The notes: generated by a model not told the origin, from the sequence alone. Numbered from the stretch's first letter, positions 45,477 to 57,251 are shown. The stretch: DNA of 64,000 bases from Oscheius sp. JU75 (GCA_037178855.1 JASJZC010000005.1:1922001-1986000); one strand, 5' to 3'. Translations and numbers: made by a program.

Positions 45477-46056
45477 ACAAAAGAAGGGGTTCACAGCTCG
45501 GAACGATTACATTATGCAAGATTAGGGGTAACAGTGCAGGGAAATGGTTTGGTCTTCGGAAGCCGCTCTTTTGGAGATTAGTCTTGATACTGGTTAACGG
45601 GTTGGCATAGCAGTAGAGGAGACGGAAAACTTGTTAGGAACGGCTAGCTTCTCGCTTTGCGACAAATTTGTACAGAGAGTAGGTACACGATCGCAGTTGT
45701 GTAATTATCATCCCTTTAGCCAAAGAGGATTTTCCGACCCGTACTGTTGTATCCTTTAGTGACACAATCTGAATAGATTAGGAAGCCGAAAGCGGTTTTT
45801 ATATGTTCATTTCATGGGAAAAGAATGGTATGTTTTTAGTTCGAAAGAGGGGTGAGTAAGGGAAATAGGAAAACAAGTGACGTGAGAGCGAACCGTTTTA
45901 GGGGGATCAATTTTCAAAAAATTAGCATGTGCAAAAGTTTGGCAACCCCAGAGAACTTTATCAGAAACGAAGCCATCTGAGTGTAAAACGCGTAAAAACC
46001 TTAAGTAAAAATGTTAAAACGTTTCGAAGCGAATGTTTTTACTCTTCTTCGTCATC

Positions 46057-46860
46057 ATGCCGTCGGCTTGTCGACATTCTCTTGAAGAACAAGCCTCCAT
46101 TCATGCCCTGAAGATTGCTGGACATTCGAACATCCAGATTGCGAAGCAGTTAGGAAGAAACAACAGTTGTATTGGACGTTTCTTGAGCAATCCGAACTGC
46201 GGAAACAAGCCGGTTCCAGGACGCCTCAAGAAAATCGGAGATCAGGCTCATCGCCAGATTGGACGCCTAGCTTCGAACTCCTCGATCAGCTGCAATCAGA
46301 TCAAAGCTAATCTGCGTCTTGATGTTCACAGGACGACCGTCCTCCGAACTGTCCATTCTGTACCGTACATCGACCGGGAACTGAAAGTGCTTACTCCTAA
46401 TCTCAATGCACAACACAAGGTGAACCGCGTGGCTTTTGCTCAGAATAACATGGCCACGCAATGGCACAAGGTTAGTCACTAAGGTTTCCTGTTAGTTTTT
46501 GCAGGTTGTGTTCTCGGACGAGAAGATATAGACTCTGGACGATCCTGACGGAGACCGTGGCTACTGGAGAGACAGCCGCAAGCCGGCTGTTCTGTTGCCG
46601 AAACGTGTGGCGGCGTCACGATTTAAGCAGCGTTCCATAGTGGTGGAGTCCTGGATCTTCACTTCGTTACGGGTCGACTGAATGGTCCAGATTATCAGCA
46701 GATTCTGGCTCAACACCTTCTTCCATTCTTGAATACGGCCGTGCTTCGTCAGGAGATCCAATGCGCCTAGAGCAGGCCACCATCTCTCCTGAACCTGGTC
46801 AACAGCATGTCTGATCGGATTTTCAAAGTCATCCAAAAGAACGGAGATTTCATCGACTGA
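46057..46860 (+). pseudogene. Tc3-like transposase, decayed
   Basis: The first exon (46057-46470) is intact and begins MPSACRHSLEEQASIHALK, a Tc3-type paired helix-turn-helix region with IQIAKQLGRNNSCIGRFL. A 34-base intron follows, then VVFSDEKI with the first catalytic Asp. A TAG stop interrupts the frame right after this (about 46529). Downstream, GYWRDSRK, then in another frame DLHFVTGRLNGPDYQQIL, show at least one frameshift. The region that should hold the second Asp and third acidic residue is missing between about 46760 and 46780. The C-terminus LLNLVNSMSDRIFKVIQ ends at a stop at 46858-46860. This copy cannot make an active enzyme. Confidence 0.85.
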
Positions 46861-47134
46861 TCCATTTCGCGTCCCTTGTTGTTGAATAATAAATTATAGT
46901 TGCTTCGGTTGCCTTTTTGAACAACTTTCTCTGGGGTTGCCAAACTTTTGCACAGGCTAATTTTTTGAAATTAGATCCCTCTAATCCCCAGCAGACTCGG
47001 ATATGGGTCAAAAAAATTTTCTGGGGGTTTTGAAGCATGAGGAATCGTTTGAAAACGGTTCCATACGTCCAAAATGCTTCTTGACCCTTCTACTGCAAAA
47101 AAGTGGGGGGTTGCCAAACTTTTGCACATGAGTA
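46780..47134. repeat. Right arm of the Tc3-like element
   Basis: This contains the transposase 3' end, the inner terminal site (46933-46955) and the outer terminal site (47109-47134). It is the source or partner of the inverted left arm. Confidence 0.85.
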
Positions 47135-47219
47135 TAACTCTTTTCGCTTTTTGTAAACATGTCCTTTGCCTTGTTTCGACAACGACCGACAACAGCTATT
47201 GATTATAGTCCCTCGTTTT

Positions 47220-47595
47220 GCTCACTCAGTCCTCTACCACTACCATGCAAGAAACCACTTCCCTTCCTCTTATCCTCTACTCTCTGCCCGCTTTGATCCG
47301 AACTATTGATGACCTGCTACCCTACCATCTGCGACATGTCATATTAAATTAATTCCTCAAAGCCACGAATGAAGCCCTAACGGCGGCTAATATCAACGAT
47401 GTTTATGGCCAAGGGACGACGTCTACAAAGGCCTACATGTTCCGAACTATCAACAACGAGTTTGGAGAACAGTTCGATTCCGCACTCAAACCTGTTTGAC
47501 TTCTGCGCGTCGAGGCTTAAGGTGTTCTGTGGCATCCGTAAGCTACCCGTGACATGGGCAGACGTGGTACATCATAATGGTGATCACAACGAATA
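47220..47595 (+). pseudogene. Internally deleted mariner transposase remnant
   Basis: The segment shows HLRHVIL, then FLKATNEALTAANINDVYGQG and FRTINNEFGEQF, resembling the mariner N-terminal pattern of RH...Y.F.kG..A.EA...I..vYG.g. After a stop, a second frame gives LPVTWADVVHHNGDH and a stop, resembling a mariner C-terminus. The whole catalytic core is missing. Several stops and frame changes are present. Terminal repeats were not identified. The call is from remembered consensus only. Confidence 0.55.
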
Positions 47596-47804
47596 AAAAG
47601 TTATTTGGAAGTCAATAAATTTTTGCATTTGAAAAAGCGAATGGGATCTGTGTCTGTCTTGTTATGAGCTGTGCGGTTGGATCCTACACTTATTCGTCGT
47701 TTACTTCTTCATGGTAGCTTTGCGTCGCGAGTAGTTGCTGCCATAATGTCAGTCTCTGGTTCTATTCATTTATCTCCTGGTCTCTTCATCCTTGTCTTTC
47801 AATC

Positions 47805-47842
47805 TCTCTTTCTCTCAACTGTCTCTCTGTCTCTCTCAAGAG
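47805..47842. repeat. TCTCTCTGTC simple repeat
   Basis: A short pyrimidine run of the same family as those in introns, here in the spacer just 3' of the CHK kinase. Confidence 0.6.
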
Positions 47843-47883
47843 TAGTAATGAGTTCTCGGAACATTTCATTAGAAAATTGAAAA

Positions 47884-49833
47884 TCATAAATTTTGCAAAT
47901 GACATAAGCTCTCCTCCATATTCCTTGCCAAATCTGTCACCTTCTTTCGAATGACTTGTCTTGTCTGCTCCGGTTTGTCAGTCTGCTCGCATCCCGTCAC
48001 TTCCAGGGCAGCAGATGATACTGCCACAACGTACGTGGCCAATGGTAGATAGGCCTGATACGATTTGATGACTTGTTCTTTGGAAAAGGGCAGCTCTTCA
48101 TCTTTAGGCCATTCTTTCACAAGATTCTCATAGTAGTAGTCAATGTAATGGCCAGCTATCTCTTGTCTACTCTCATAGTTTAGGACATTTGCGAAAAGAC
48201 GAGCTAGATCGTGACCAACACAGCCAAAATGGCTAACCTGAATGCTAACTATGGAAAGAAGATTCATTTTCTACCTGGAGATCGATTAAAGAATGCAGTT
48301 TGTTAGGAGTGGGGTGGTTTGTGCAGAGCAGATTGCAAGTCCAAGTATCTCCATGACAGAGAACTCTCTTCATTCCTAAAATATTAGCTGCTGAAATTTA
48401 TCTTTTTTTCGAGTTTAGAGGAGGGAAGCTAGGTAGACCCACATAATCTCACCGAGTGGTAAGCTGGACGTTTGAGTAAGCTACAGATCCTTCAGAAAAA
48501 GCAAAATATCGAGACGTGCTACTTTTTGTGGACTGTTTTAGGTTATTTTTAGACGTTGAAGTTGCTGTGGTTAGCTGCCCTTCTACGCTCATTCAAAGAT
48601 GCCCCTCTTATCGCCAAGATTCAAGTTGATCGGTCAGCGCAGAGGAATACGAAAGGCCTTGTTCCCCTAACAAAAACAAACCTATGATTTCTGCCATATT
48701 ATCCATCTTTTTCCTATTCTCCTCAGTTGCCACAATAGCTACAGACTTCCTTAGCTGCTCAACCACGTCCTTCTTTTCTTCTCCAAGAAACTTAGTGCAG
48801 TTGCTCAAAGAAGTATCGATATACTAAACTTTCGAAGCTATTAGTCTATAAAATAGAGCCTACTGAATCGGTGAGCATTGTCCCAAATAGATCCTTTACG
48901 ATACCAGTAGTCAATGGCTTCTTTCCTCTTCACTAAATAAACGACTACAGGAGTGATATTTGGCCAGTGCGGTGAGGATCTAAAATTACTTAGAAGCCAA
49001 TAATCACTCACAAATTTACCTGGTAAACAAGTTGTTGGTTTAGATAAACCTCGTTTCTCATGTTGATCAGATGCTCGACATATTCCATTATCAAGTAGCC
49101 ACTAATTGGTCGTTCTTGAGAGAAAGGGTGGGAAGCGTAGACCTTCAGCAAGGGTAGGTCACGAACGTCCCTGAGTTTTTCGTAGAGCTGGCATTCCACG
49201 TTGTGAATCTGATGAAATTGTTGGTTTGATCTTTGAGAAGATCACAATTTTTAAAGAATTTTTCGTAGAGCTGGCACTCCACGTTGTTTAAGTTTAAAGT
49301 TTTTGCTCTAATTATGAGTCTGTGACTCTCTAATATCGTCTTTCTGACCTTCCCTCGATTATCTGGCTTCCTCAAACTTTTAAAAACAGTTCCGGCCCCG
49401 TCAATCTGTCTGTTTTCCAAGTTCGTAAAAAACTAACTCTAACGACAAGCTTGACCATCTCGGCGAACTGATCTTCATCCATGTGCTTCTTATTGTACTT
49501 TTCTTGTTGCAATGCTGTACCCATCTGAAACGAAGTGTTTCAATGGTATAGGAGCATACTCACTTTCACCACGAATTTCCTGGGACAACCGTTGTTTTCA
49601 GCAAGTGATGGATCCTCCCAGGGATCTATCACAACTCCAATGCGGGAGATAGAGCCCTGAATGTATTGTTTTAAATAGAATCGACCTACTTTTCCGTCTG
49701 CAATGTCTTGAATAGACTTATTTTGCCCGAATTTTGCTGTTGGGCCAAAAACTTTGAAACAGTCTTCTTGAATATCGTCCCAAATGACGTGAGTCCCCAG
49801 AAGGCCTTCGGTGGTCTCGTGAAGCAAAGACAT
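47884..49833 (-). CDS. CHK (DUF1679-type) kinase-like protein, apparent frameshift
   Basis: Exons read: 49690-49833, 49564-49656, 49438-49524, 49020-49208, about 48867-48979, 48682-48823, 48275-48375, 47884-48237. The start SLLHETTEGLLGTHVIWDDI and NKSIQDIADGKGSISRI match the nematode CHK family. The catalytic loop is VLCHGDTWTCNLL and the metal-binding Asp is in HSLIDLQVSHFGC, followed by GHDLARLFANVL. This family phosphorylates small molecules, possibly ecdysteroid-like or choline-type compounds; the substrate is unknown. In the fifth exon the frame changes: ILTALAKYHSC...FSEEER is in one frame and KDLFGTMLTDS in another, requiring one missing base near 48905-48925. This is a sequencing error or a disabling mutation. 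The ATG is two bases after ATTCAG. Confidence 0.8.
49178..49288. repeat. Partial exon duplication in the CHK gene
   Basis: A segment of about 29 bp (TTTTTCGTAGAGCTGGCA, then TTCCACGTTGT) at 49178-49206 is repeated with one difference at 49260-49288. It encodes NVECQLYEK on the minus strand. The upstream copy lies in the intron preceding the exon that uses the downstream copy. Confidence 0.75.
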
Positions 49834-50508
49834 TTCTGAATTTTTGTAATTACTGCAAGAATAATTACTAGAAATAAATAAAAAAGAAAGTTTTTGAATT
49901 CGGAACAGATTGCGTGCTTTATATAGAGCCGAAAAAGACTTTACGGGCTGTGGTGACGTATTGCACAATCGGCGGGAGAGTTGTCTGGGGGAGAGGATCA
50001 AAGATCACATACCAAGGAAAATTTTTGCCGGATCGTGACCGCAGACTCTTTCAGACGGGCTATTGAGGGAGTATTGATAAGTGAATCGGGGTAAAGGGTA
50101 CTCTGTCTTCTGCGAGACAGAGAGTTAAATGTTGGCCTCTCCCGTTCCCACTGAGTCAAAAGGCGGCAAAGTTATGATATCTCATTTAGAGACGAACTCG
50201 GAAAAGGCGCTAGGTCAGATGACAGCGGTGAGAGAGGGCTCTGCGTCAAAAGTTGGAAGGTATTTTCGGCCGCTTATCAGTTGAGTTAATATACAAATTA
50301 GCCACCCCTCAAGGAGTCTCAATTCTGATATGCGCGGATCAAAGTGGTCTAACAACATTGTCGCGCGAGATGCCTGAGGGGTCAGCGAGTCGGCCGAAGC
50401 GGTATTGTTGCCAGAGTGATCGTAATCGATCGGCTCTGGATTTGAAAAAGCGAAAAGACTTAGCTGCCAACCCAATAGAAAATTCAACTTGAGAAATACT
50501 TTATTGCT
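49834..50508. promoter_or_regulatory. Upstream region of the CHK gene, 3' flank of SLC46
   Basis: No exon is supported. The sequence from about 49940 to 50440 is somewhat GC-richer than its flanks. It probably includes the CHK promoter and the SLC46 3' UTR. Confidence 0.3.
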
Positions 50509-53500
50509 TTATTCATTTGGTGCTCCATCAGGTTCTCCTGCTTGAACCGGCTCGTAGTTTCGGTCTTCGACCTGTATTTTCCTCATTTTCCAATCGGAGT
50601 AACTGGAATACGTTTCAATCATACCTCATATACAGGTTCTTGTCGGAAACTTTTTTTTCCGTCAAATTCCAGAAGCTCACCTCAAAATGGCCACCGACGG
50701 GCACAGTAGAATTCCACTGACAAGGTACAGTAGTCCTGGGAAGAAGCTCAATGTCAGAGGATAGAGACCACTGTAGATGGCTGCAGAAAGGAGTGTTGTC
50801 ACTCCTTCCAGTAGCCCCGTCAAGGAAAACATCATTCCTTGCTCGTCGTTTCCGATCAAGGTCGACAAAAAGGATCGAAAGCCTGCCGCGATGAAGCGGT
50901 TGAACATGCTCGCCACTGAAAATGTGATTTTGAGGAGCACAATTCCTTTGTTCAGTATGTTCTGCAAAGTTGTAACCCAGTTAAAAAGCTACAACTTTTC
51001 AGAGCATCGCAAATCTAAAAAATCCTTTCTTGAGCCAGAAAACAGGGTTGCGAAAACGGTACCTATGACAGAATAGATCATTTTCTTGTTGAAGAGAAAG
51101 GCCATGAGGAGGACGGAGATGATCTTGGTGACGGTGCCTAGACAACTAAGTTGAGCGTCAGAGAGACCACGGAAACGGAGGTAGGGGTAGAGGAGGAACA
51201 TCTGGAAAGGCTCGTTTTGTTCAAAAATATGAGAGGTGGCTCGATTGGTTTCTCTAGAATCAAGGATACTATACGCGTTCTTTGAAACATTTATACAACT
51301 GTGTTTCGAAAAATAGTTTGATCGCGAAGCCTCATACGAATCTTTGTACTAGCTGTGAAATATAGTTGGTTGCAAAGCGTCAGTTCATTCTACTGGTTTT
51401 TATAAAATTGTGAAGTAAATACCCATTTCTTGAAACATTTGTGGAAACGTAGACATGGCGACTATGGATTTGTCAGGATAATGTCTATCGTTACGCTAGA
51501 ACGTATTAGGACTGAATACGGGGAATGTATTGACTCTTTGAAACATTTGAGCAGTACATCTTTATCCATCATTGTATCCTCCATGCTCTCCGTCACTTGC
51601 CCCATTCTTAGGAAAAAAAACATTCTTAGGAATAATGCTGACCTGATTTAGGTTCATGCTTTATTTATGTTAATGCTAACATAAAGAATGTAAGGGGATA
51701 CACCAAAGGTATCGCTGAATACATGGTAAATATATACATTTCTTGAAACATTTGAACATTCCACCTATTTTAAATTGTTCTCGCATCTCTGTCTGTTTGT
51801 CAATCTGAAACCTGTGCACTTTGTGCGCACACTAATTGTTGGCAAGTCAACTGAAATCGAGTCAGTTTGGGAGAGAAACGTTGAGAGAACGTTGTTCTTT
51901 CCCTCAATCTTCGTCACTTGCCCCAACCAGTCAAACTTGTCTATAAAAATACTGTCTTTGATTCGATTAGGTAAATTACTTGACTCGCTTCGTCAACAAA
52001 CTGTTTACACTGAAAACGTGGAGAATATACCCTTTCCTTAAAACATTCTTCAATATTCCTTTGTGACATCTGTTTATAACGTAGTTTTGTTTAGGAAAGT
52101 GGCTTATTCAAAAATGTAGCGTCGAGCCACAGTCTTCACTAAATAACATGGATTTGCATAGAGGTTCGTCGAAACGGAAGACGGTTCAGTTCAAAAGTTT
52201 AGTGTACCATCAACTTCAACCCATAGCAATAGATACAAAACCGTATATCCACACGTTGAAACAAAGAACTCACAGCCACAGTTGACAGTCCAAAAGTGAT
52301 CCCAGAAAACCAGCCGAATTCCACATCTCCCCAGGCAAATTTGTATCTCAAGTATGAGTACTGTATCTCTCCCAGACCTAATTGGTTCGCATTTTTCTGT
52401 GAAACATGTAAACTGACCTAAAAAGAGGAAGAACTCGACTCCCAGGCCGAAAAGATTGATCCAGATCAGGGTCCGAGTTGGTCGAGAAGTCGAGAGCATA
52501 TGGGAGAAGCCGGTGAAGATGAGAGACAGTTTTTGTTGAACTGGAGGAGAGGAAACTGGAAGTACTTTGAACATATTGTTAGAACGTAGATCGCCGAGTG
52601 AACAGAATTATTATTTCGGCTTCTTTTTATACAATAGTTGAAATGAAAATGATTGAAAAAGTTACCTTACCTCGAATGTTTTCTTCGTCCTCGTGACTCT
52701 CCTCAACTACTCTCGAAGTGGTACTCTCGTCCACGATCTCCTTTTCCATAAAGATGATGTACAGAATGGCCAGGGACTGGAGGAACAGCATAAGACTGAA
52801 GGCATAGGCGTAGCCAAAAGCTCTGGAAGCTGGTAGGCATAAAGTTTGGTTTTCACTGTCTACAATTAGACTAACCCAATATTTGTTATCATTTCTTCTC
52901 TGTGAAAGGAGTCATGTCTGTTTTCTTTACAACTGACCATGAAACTTAAAACATCAGAAGAGAAATATGCAGATCGTAACCAGCAACTACGCAATTCTAC
53001 TGTGCGTGAAACAAAGTTTTATATATTTTTTATACTGAAGGTTTTTAAATATTTTTTTTAATAAATATCCAAGGGGATCCGAGGTTTGGGCTAGAGTCAG
53101 TCGACTACTATTCATTGAATTTCAAAATTGGTTTGATATTCATCAAAGCAGATTAATTGTAGCTCCGCAAGCAGTCAATTACTCACCGTTCAATACGCTC
53201 TTTTGTATCTATTGCGAAAGAAAAATCCTTTCAAAGGACAGCGTTTTTAGTCTTCTGGACTCGTACTTCCTTCATTCCTCATTCCTGCTGATTACACTCC
53301 CGTGATCTCATTCGTTACCAAAAATACAGAGTTCGCAGCGTCAGCATCCTTTTGCGATAAGGTCCCATGGAATTTGACGTAGTGGCTAGTAACTGAAAGA
53401 CCGCGATCTCTCTTATCTGAACTCACGTTTTTTGGCCTGCTTATAAGAGGGAGATGAGTATTTCGTACCAGAGAGACTCTCGTTATTCCAATAATAGCCC

Positions 53501-56500
53501 CCCTTAGTTTAAGTTTCCATGTTATTTTCGAACAAAACTTTAGTTTTTATCCACTAAGTAAAGTAAAGTAAAGCCACGACGAAATAATGTCCCCGGGTAC
53601 TGTCTTTCAGTAGACAGTGAAACAAAATTTTTCAGCTTTGTCTACATCGTTTGGTGAAGTTTGCTATGAAAGGTATTAAACAAGAGCATCCTTTCTTTCC
53701 GAATACGAACTGATTTTGTAACAAATAAATCACATCAAGTCCGAAACATGGAAAGAGCCTTGGACTTCTTCCGCTATTGCAAAATGTTTCAAAAAAGGTT
53801 TAAGGTTAGGCTACACAATTTGGGGTTTTTTTGTAGTTTCCATGTGCCCTTGATATTAAAAATTCCGTATGTAAGCCCGAGAAACTGAGGCCAGTAATAG
53901 TTTTCCCTTCGGATCCAAGGCCATTTAGTTATTTTTTCTAGGTCTTCCAGTTTTCCTTGGTAACTTTCATGTTTCAAGGTCTGTTCTAAACTATCGCCTC
54001 TCCCTGATCGTCGTTCACAAAGCTTTTCCTTCAGATCCATGGACCGTACAATCCCGTCTCGCCTAGTGGACAAACTGGACTATGAAGTGCCTTCCGGCTC
54101 TGCTCCACCAATAGAACCCATTTCTGTTTTGGAACTGCCCCCTCCCTACACAGCTATCGATCTACCACCCACACCACAACCAGCTCCTGACAATTTTGTG
54201 GAAAGAGTTGTAGCAGCAGATGTTCAGAGGCCTGAGTGCTGTATAATAGAGGGTGAGTATGGATTTTTTTTTGAGAGGTTCGGCTCTTGAAACACTAACA
54301 TCCGAACATAGAAGATCCTAAGGTTCGTTTGAAACAAAATTGAAAAACCAGCATGGCAGCCGAGGATTTTTTGACAATCTTTATCTTTGCTGAGGAAGTA
54401 ACACAGGAAATACTAGTCTATATTCGACGCTCTGCATAAAGTTGAAACATATTTCAAACGGTTAACCTTCTCGGATGAGGATCCTACATTGCATGTTACT
54501 GTCAAAAGCCATTTTTGAAAGCTCATATTTTATATATTTTAAAACGCGCCGAGCAAATGTCCCTAATGTTCTTTTTGATGGAGAATTGTAGTATACAAGT
54601 CTCAGGTAATCTACTATTCTCTTTTGTTCAGGTCTTGTGAAAAGGTGTTCCATAGCTAACAGTCTTACTTTCTCAACTGTACGAGATCTTTTCTCACTCT
54701 TACGGGACAAGATGACCTTTTCGGCCGCGTACTCATCTGTATTCACAAAAGGCATGGGTATGACAGAAAATCGTACTTAGTCATAAGTACTGGGGATGTT
54801 CGTATGTGAGTTTTTCAAATATGAATCCAGCTCCACGTGATTTTTAATCTAGCTGTTACTTTCGAAGTATAACTGAAACATAAAAGTTTTCTATGGAAAG
54901 AGGTGAAAAGAGAGAAGAGAGAATAGTTAGAGTTTTCATGGATTACAGTCATACTTTTTCAACTATAGCCCTCTCAGCAAGTTCGTGCCTCTTACTGGTT
55001 GCTTTGTGTAAACACTGAAACACAAAGACAACACAAGCAACGTTTTGCATTTTCGGTCCTTTTTGTTTCGCGACAGCAACTTATACTCTTACTGTTACAG
55101 AAACTAATGTTGTTTTTCCATGTGTTTAGAAAGAAAAGAAACTCAAAAACCAGTTCATTTTTAGAGTTCACCACCCGGCGCCCCAGTCACTGTAGTACCG
55201 AATGCGAACACGAGCTCTCCCGAGAAGAGCAAATTGTTTTGAGGGGCTGTCGACAGAACTCGAGGAAAATTCTAACCGGAATTGTAATAATCACTATCGT
55301 AGTGCCCATCTTCATAGTCATAAACTTTTTGCAGTCATTGCCTGAACCGACTCCTGCTCTACCATGTACTACATCCCTGCCCAATTGGTCTACCATTGAT
55401 TGTTAGCTAAAAGGAATAAATGAACTGTTTTTCTGAAAACTCGTCCATTTATAATGGTTTGTCTGAAACAAAAGACTTTTTGAAGAAAGTTTTCTATGGC
55501 AGAGACAGCTGTTGTGGAAAGGATTATGTCCAGGGCTTACCCAAAAGAGACAGAACGGCCAGAAAATTGATCTAATTTCTTCATGGCATTCCCTTCCAAG
55601 CCAAAAGTCTAACTTTCTGGCCAGGCTAACCAGTTTTCCACGTTTCAGTTTCTGTCTAAGGTTCCAGCTTATCCTCACAGCTCTCATTGTCATAGTCAAA
55701 GTTTTGATCTTCCTGGAACACCATTTCAATTTTGCTTCACTATAGATAGAGATAAACCCAGCAATAAGAGCTGGGCCATGGATTTCAATTCGACAAAAAC
55801 TTTTATGCGTACTTTTGCTATGTTTTCCTGTTTTGAATGAGGAATTCAAACCCACTGCCTAATCGTCCCTGAGAGCGCAAAACCAAGTGTCCCTCCCAGT
55901 CCAAGAGCTCCATCCATTCCAGCTATCCTGTAACTTCTGTTACTTCTGTGAGTCGTCTTCACACCATACGTCATTCCTGTTGCTGAAAAAAAGAGTTCTT
56001 GCATGGTTCAATGGTATGATGGGCAACTCTCGAAGTACAACCGATTACAGAATGTTTCTCATTGTCAGAACGATTTGTTGATAAGAGCGAATCATAGGCT
56101 TGTAAAATATTGGTGCACCTGCTGCCGACGGTAGGTTTGCTAAACCGAAGTACAGGTCGCTAAATAGATGTGAGCGAAAGCAAGTTCTACTATGACAGTT
56201 TCTCCATGTTTCAGCAATAGCATAAAACAGGTCCATACGCCTGGCATTTCCAGTCACTCTTCCGAGAAGAACTCACAAATGACAGAAATGTAGCCTCCGC
56301 ACAGTCCAAAACAGACATCTCCAATTAGTAAAAAGTAGTGATTGTTGGAAATGTAGATGGATTGTGTAATGCAGTTGATGGTGTTCAAGAAGAGCCCGAC
56401 GAAGGGAATGAGGAGAGGGACCTTGGCATTCCAGTAGTCAGAGGCTAGAAATTTCAGTGTTATGCCAGGCTCAGAAAACAGTTAAACCGATGCATTTTTC

Positions 56501-57251
56501 AGCGCTTTACACACATTTTTATGCTCTCGAAGTGTGTTCAAACGATTTTTCTACTTACTTTTGACGTCAAAGTAAATGTTTCTGGGTAGTATTCGATGAT
56601 GAGTTAATTAAATTTACTTAGAAATAATAAAAATGTGTGTAAAGCGCTGAAAAAAGCGAATGATTGACTTTCAGGGAAGTTCGTACGGGACCCAATTATA
56701 AAAGTCATGCCCGGGGACACCTATACACCGCAATGCCACTGTCCCTTTAAACATAAATTTGGCATCATCAAAAAACAGTTTACTAGCTCCATTAAACTTC
56801 TTGAGAACATTCAAAAACAGCCACTTTCACTAGTTTTGTCTTTCAGTGAATGCTGAAAAAGCTTCGTTTCACTGTGCACTTATCATCCCTAATTAGTTTG
56901 TGCTCCGTAATCCCCGCCTAAACTCAAACATTTATAACTCGCCAACACCCAGTAGAAGAGTTGTAATGAGACAGGGTATAATGTAGACGAACGTTGATAG
57001 CCAATAGAAGTGGGCATATCGGGTCTGGAGATCCTTGTCCTCATGATAATTCGTGATATTTGAGCAGAAAACTGAATCCTGAACATTTTTTTGTTTAAAG
57101 ACAGTCCAGAACTCACAGTATAGCGCTCAAGACATAGTTTTTCGTAGACCAAATTCTGATATACCGGGGTCTTGAAAAATGAAGTTATTGTATAGATGCA
57201 TAGGGGTATTTCCACACCGATTTGGAGTACTAGTCGACGGATTCTGTCCAT
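50509..57251 (-). CDS. SLC46-type major facilitator transporter
   Basis: Ten exons in phase give 473 residues: 57117-57251, 56949-57078, 56277-56444, 55856-55982, 52671-52822, 52418-52555, 52274-52377, 51063-51201, 50681-50915, 50509-50602. The N-terminus RLVLQIGVEIPLCIYTITSF is TM1, followed by a luminal loop with an NIT glycosylation site, as in SLC46/PCFT. TM2 onward shows VYIIPCLITTLLL, SDYWNAKVPLLIP, the TM4-TM5 loop TTHRSNRSYRIAGMDGALG, an acidic central loop (EKEIVDESTT...EESHEDEE), and FNRFIAAGFRSFLSTLIGNDEQG, matching the RS..s.....eeG signature. The family moves folates and related small molecules across plasma or lysosomal membranes. The C-tail is polar. The 3 kb intron between 52822 and 55856 contains an oppositely oriented gene. 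The donor of exon 2 (GTGTTG) is chosen by phase. Confidence 0.87.
54039..55406 (+). CDS. Nested PPPY-containing single-pass membrane protein
   Basis: Two exons (54039-54252 and 55165-55406) give 151 residues. The N-terminal half is Pro-rich, with SVLELPPPYTAIDL, a PPxY motif that in other proteins binds WW domains of NEDD4-type ubiquitin ligases. The second half has CCIIEEFTTRRPSHCSTECEHELS in a Cys-rich stretch, a basic patch (RQNSRK), one transmembrane segment (ILTGIVIITIVVPIFIVINFL) at about residues 106-126, and a short C-terminal tail with a possible NWS glycosylation site. The protein is probably type III or tail-anchored. No family was recognised. It lies wholly inside the largest SLC46 intron on the other strand. 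The ATG is four bases after TTCCTTCAG, a likely trans-splice site. Confidence 0.75.
56496..56652. mobile_element. Palindromic MITE, smaller copy, in SLC46 intron
   Basis: The arms TTTTCAGCGCTTTACACACA (continuing TTTTTA) and its exact inverse enclose about 105 bp with a TTTGACGTCAAA palindrome at its centre-left. The arms are 26 bp and perfect. A partial outer match (GCCACTGTCCCTTTAAA at about 56735) resembles the terminus of the related element at 57490-57950, so the whole unit may extend to about 56750. Confidence 0.8.

Larger units (their letters stand above)
44535..47134 (+). mobile_element. Tc3-like Tc1/mariner element with inverted ends and internal cargo
   Basis: The 2600 bp element has identical outer ends (TACTCATGTGCAAAAGTTTG on the left, its inverse on the right) flanked by TA duplications (44533-44534, 47135-47136). 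A second copy of the GCAAAAGTTTGGCAACC site lies about 175 bp inside each end (44713 and 46955), an arrangement like the duplicated transposase sites of Tc3. The left 355 bp (44535 to about 44890) is an inverted copy of the right end (about 46780-47134), including the transposase 3' coding end. A third internal site at about 45927 precedes the transposase gene and appears to be the original left inner site. Between about 44890 and 45900 lies non-transposon DNA with a secreted-protein gene. Confidence 0.88.

Noticed and set aside
50920-50980. Additional SLC46 exon reading ILNKGIVLLKITFS
   Set aside because: It has an acceptor but starts in the wrong phase; direct joining of the 51063-51201 and 50681-50915 exons is in frame.
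56070-56270. Extra SLC46 exon reading VTGNARRMDLFYAIAETW
   Set aside because: It superficially resembles the loop after TM4, but no splice combination keeps phase with both neighbours, and joining the flanking exons directly gives a good family match.
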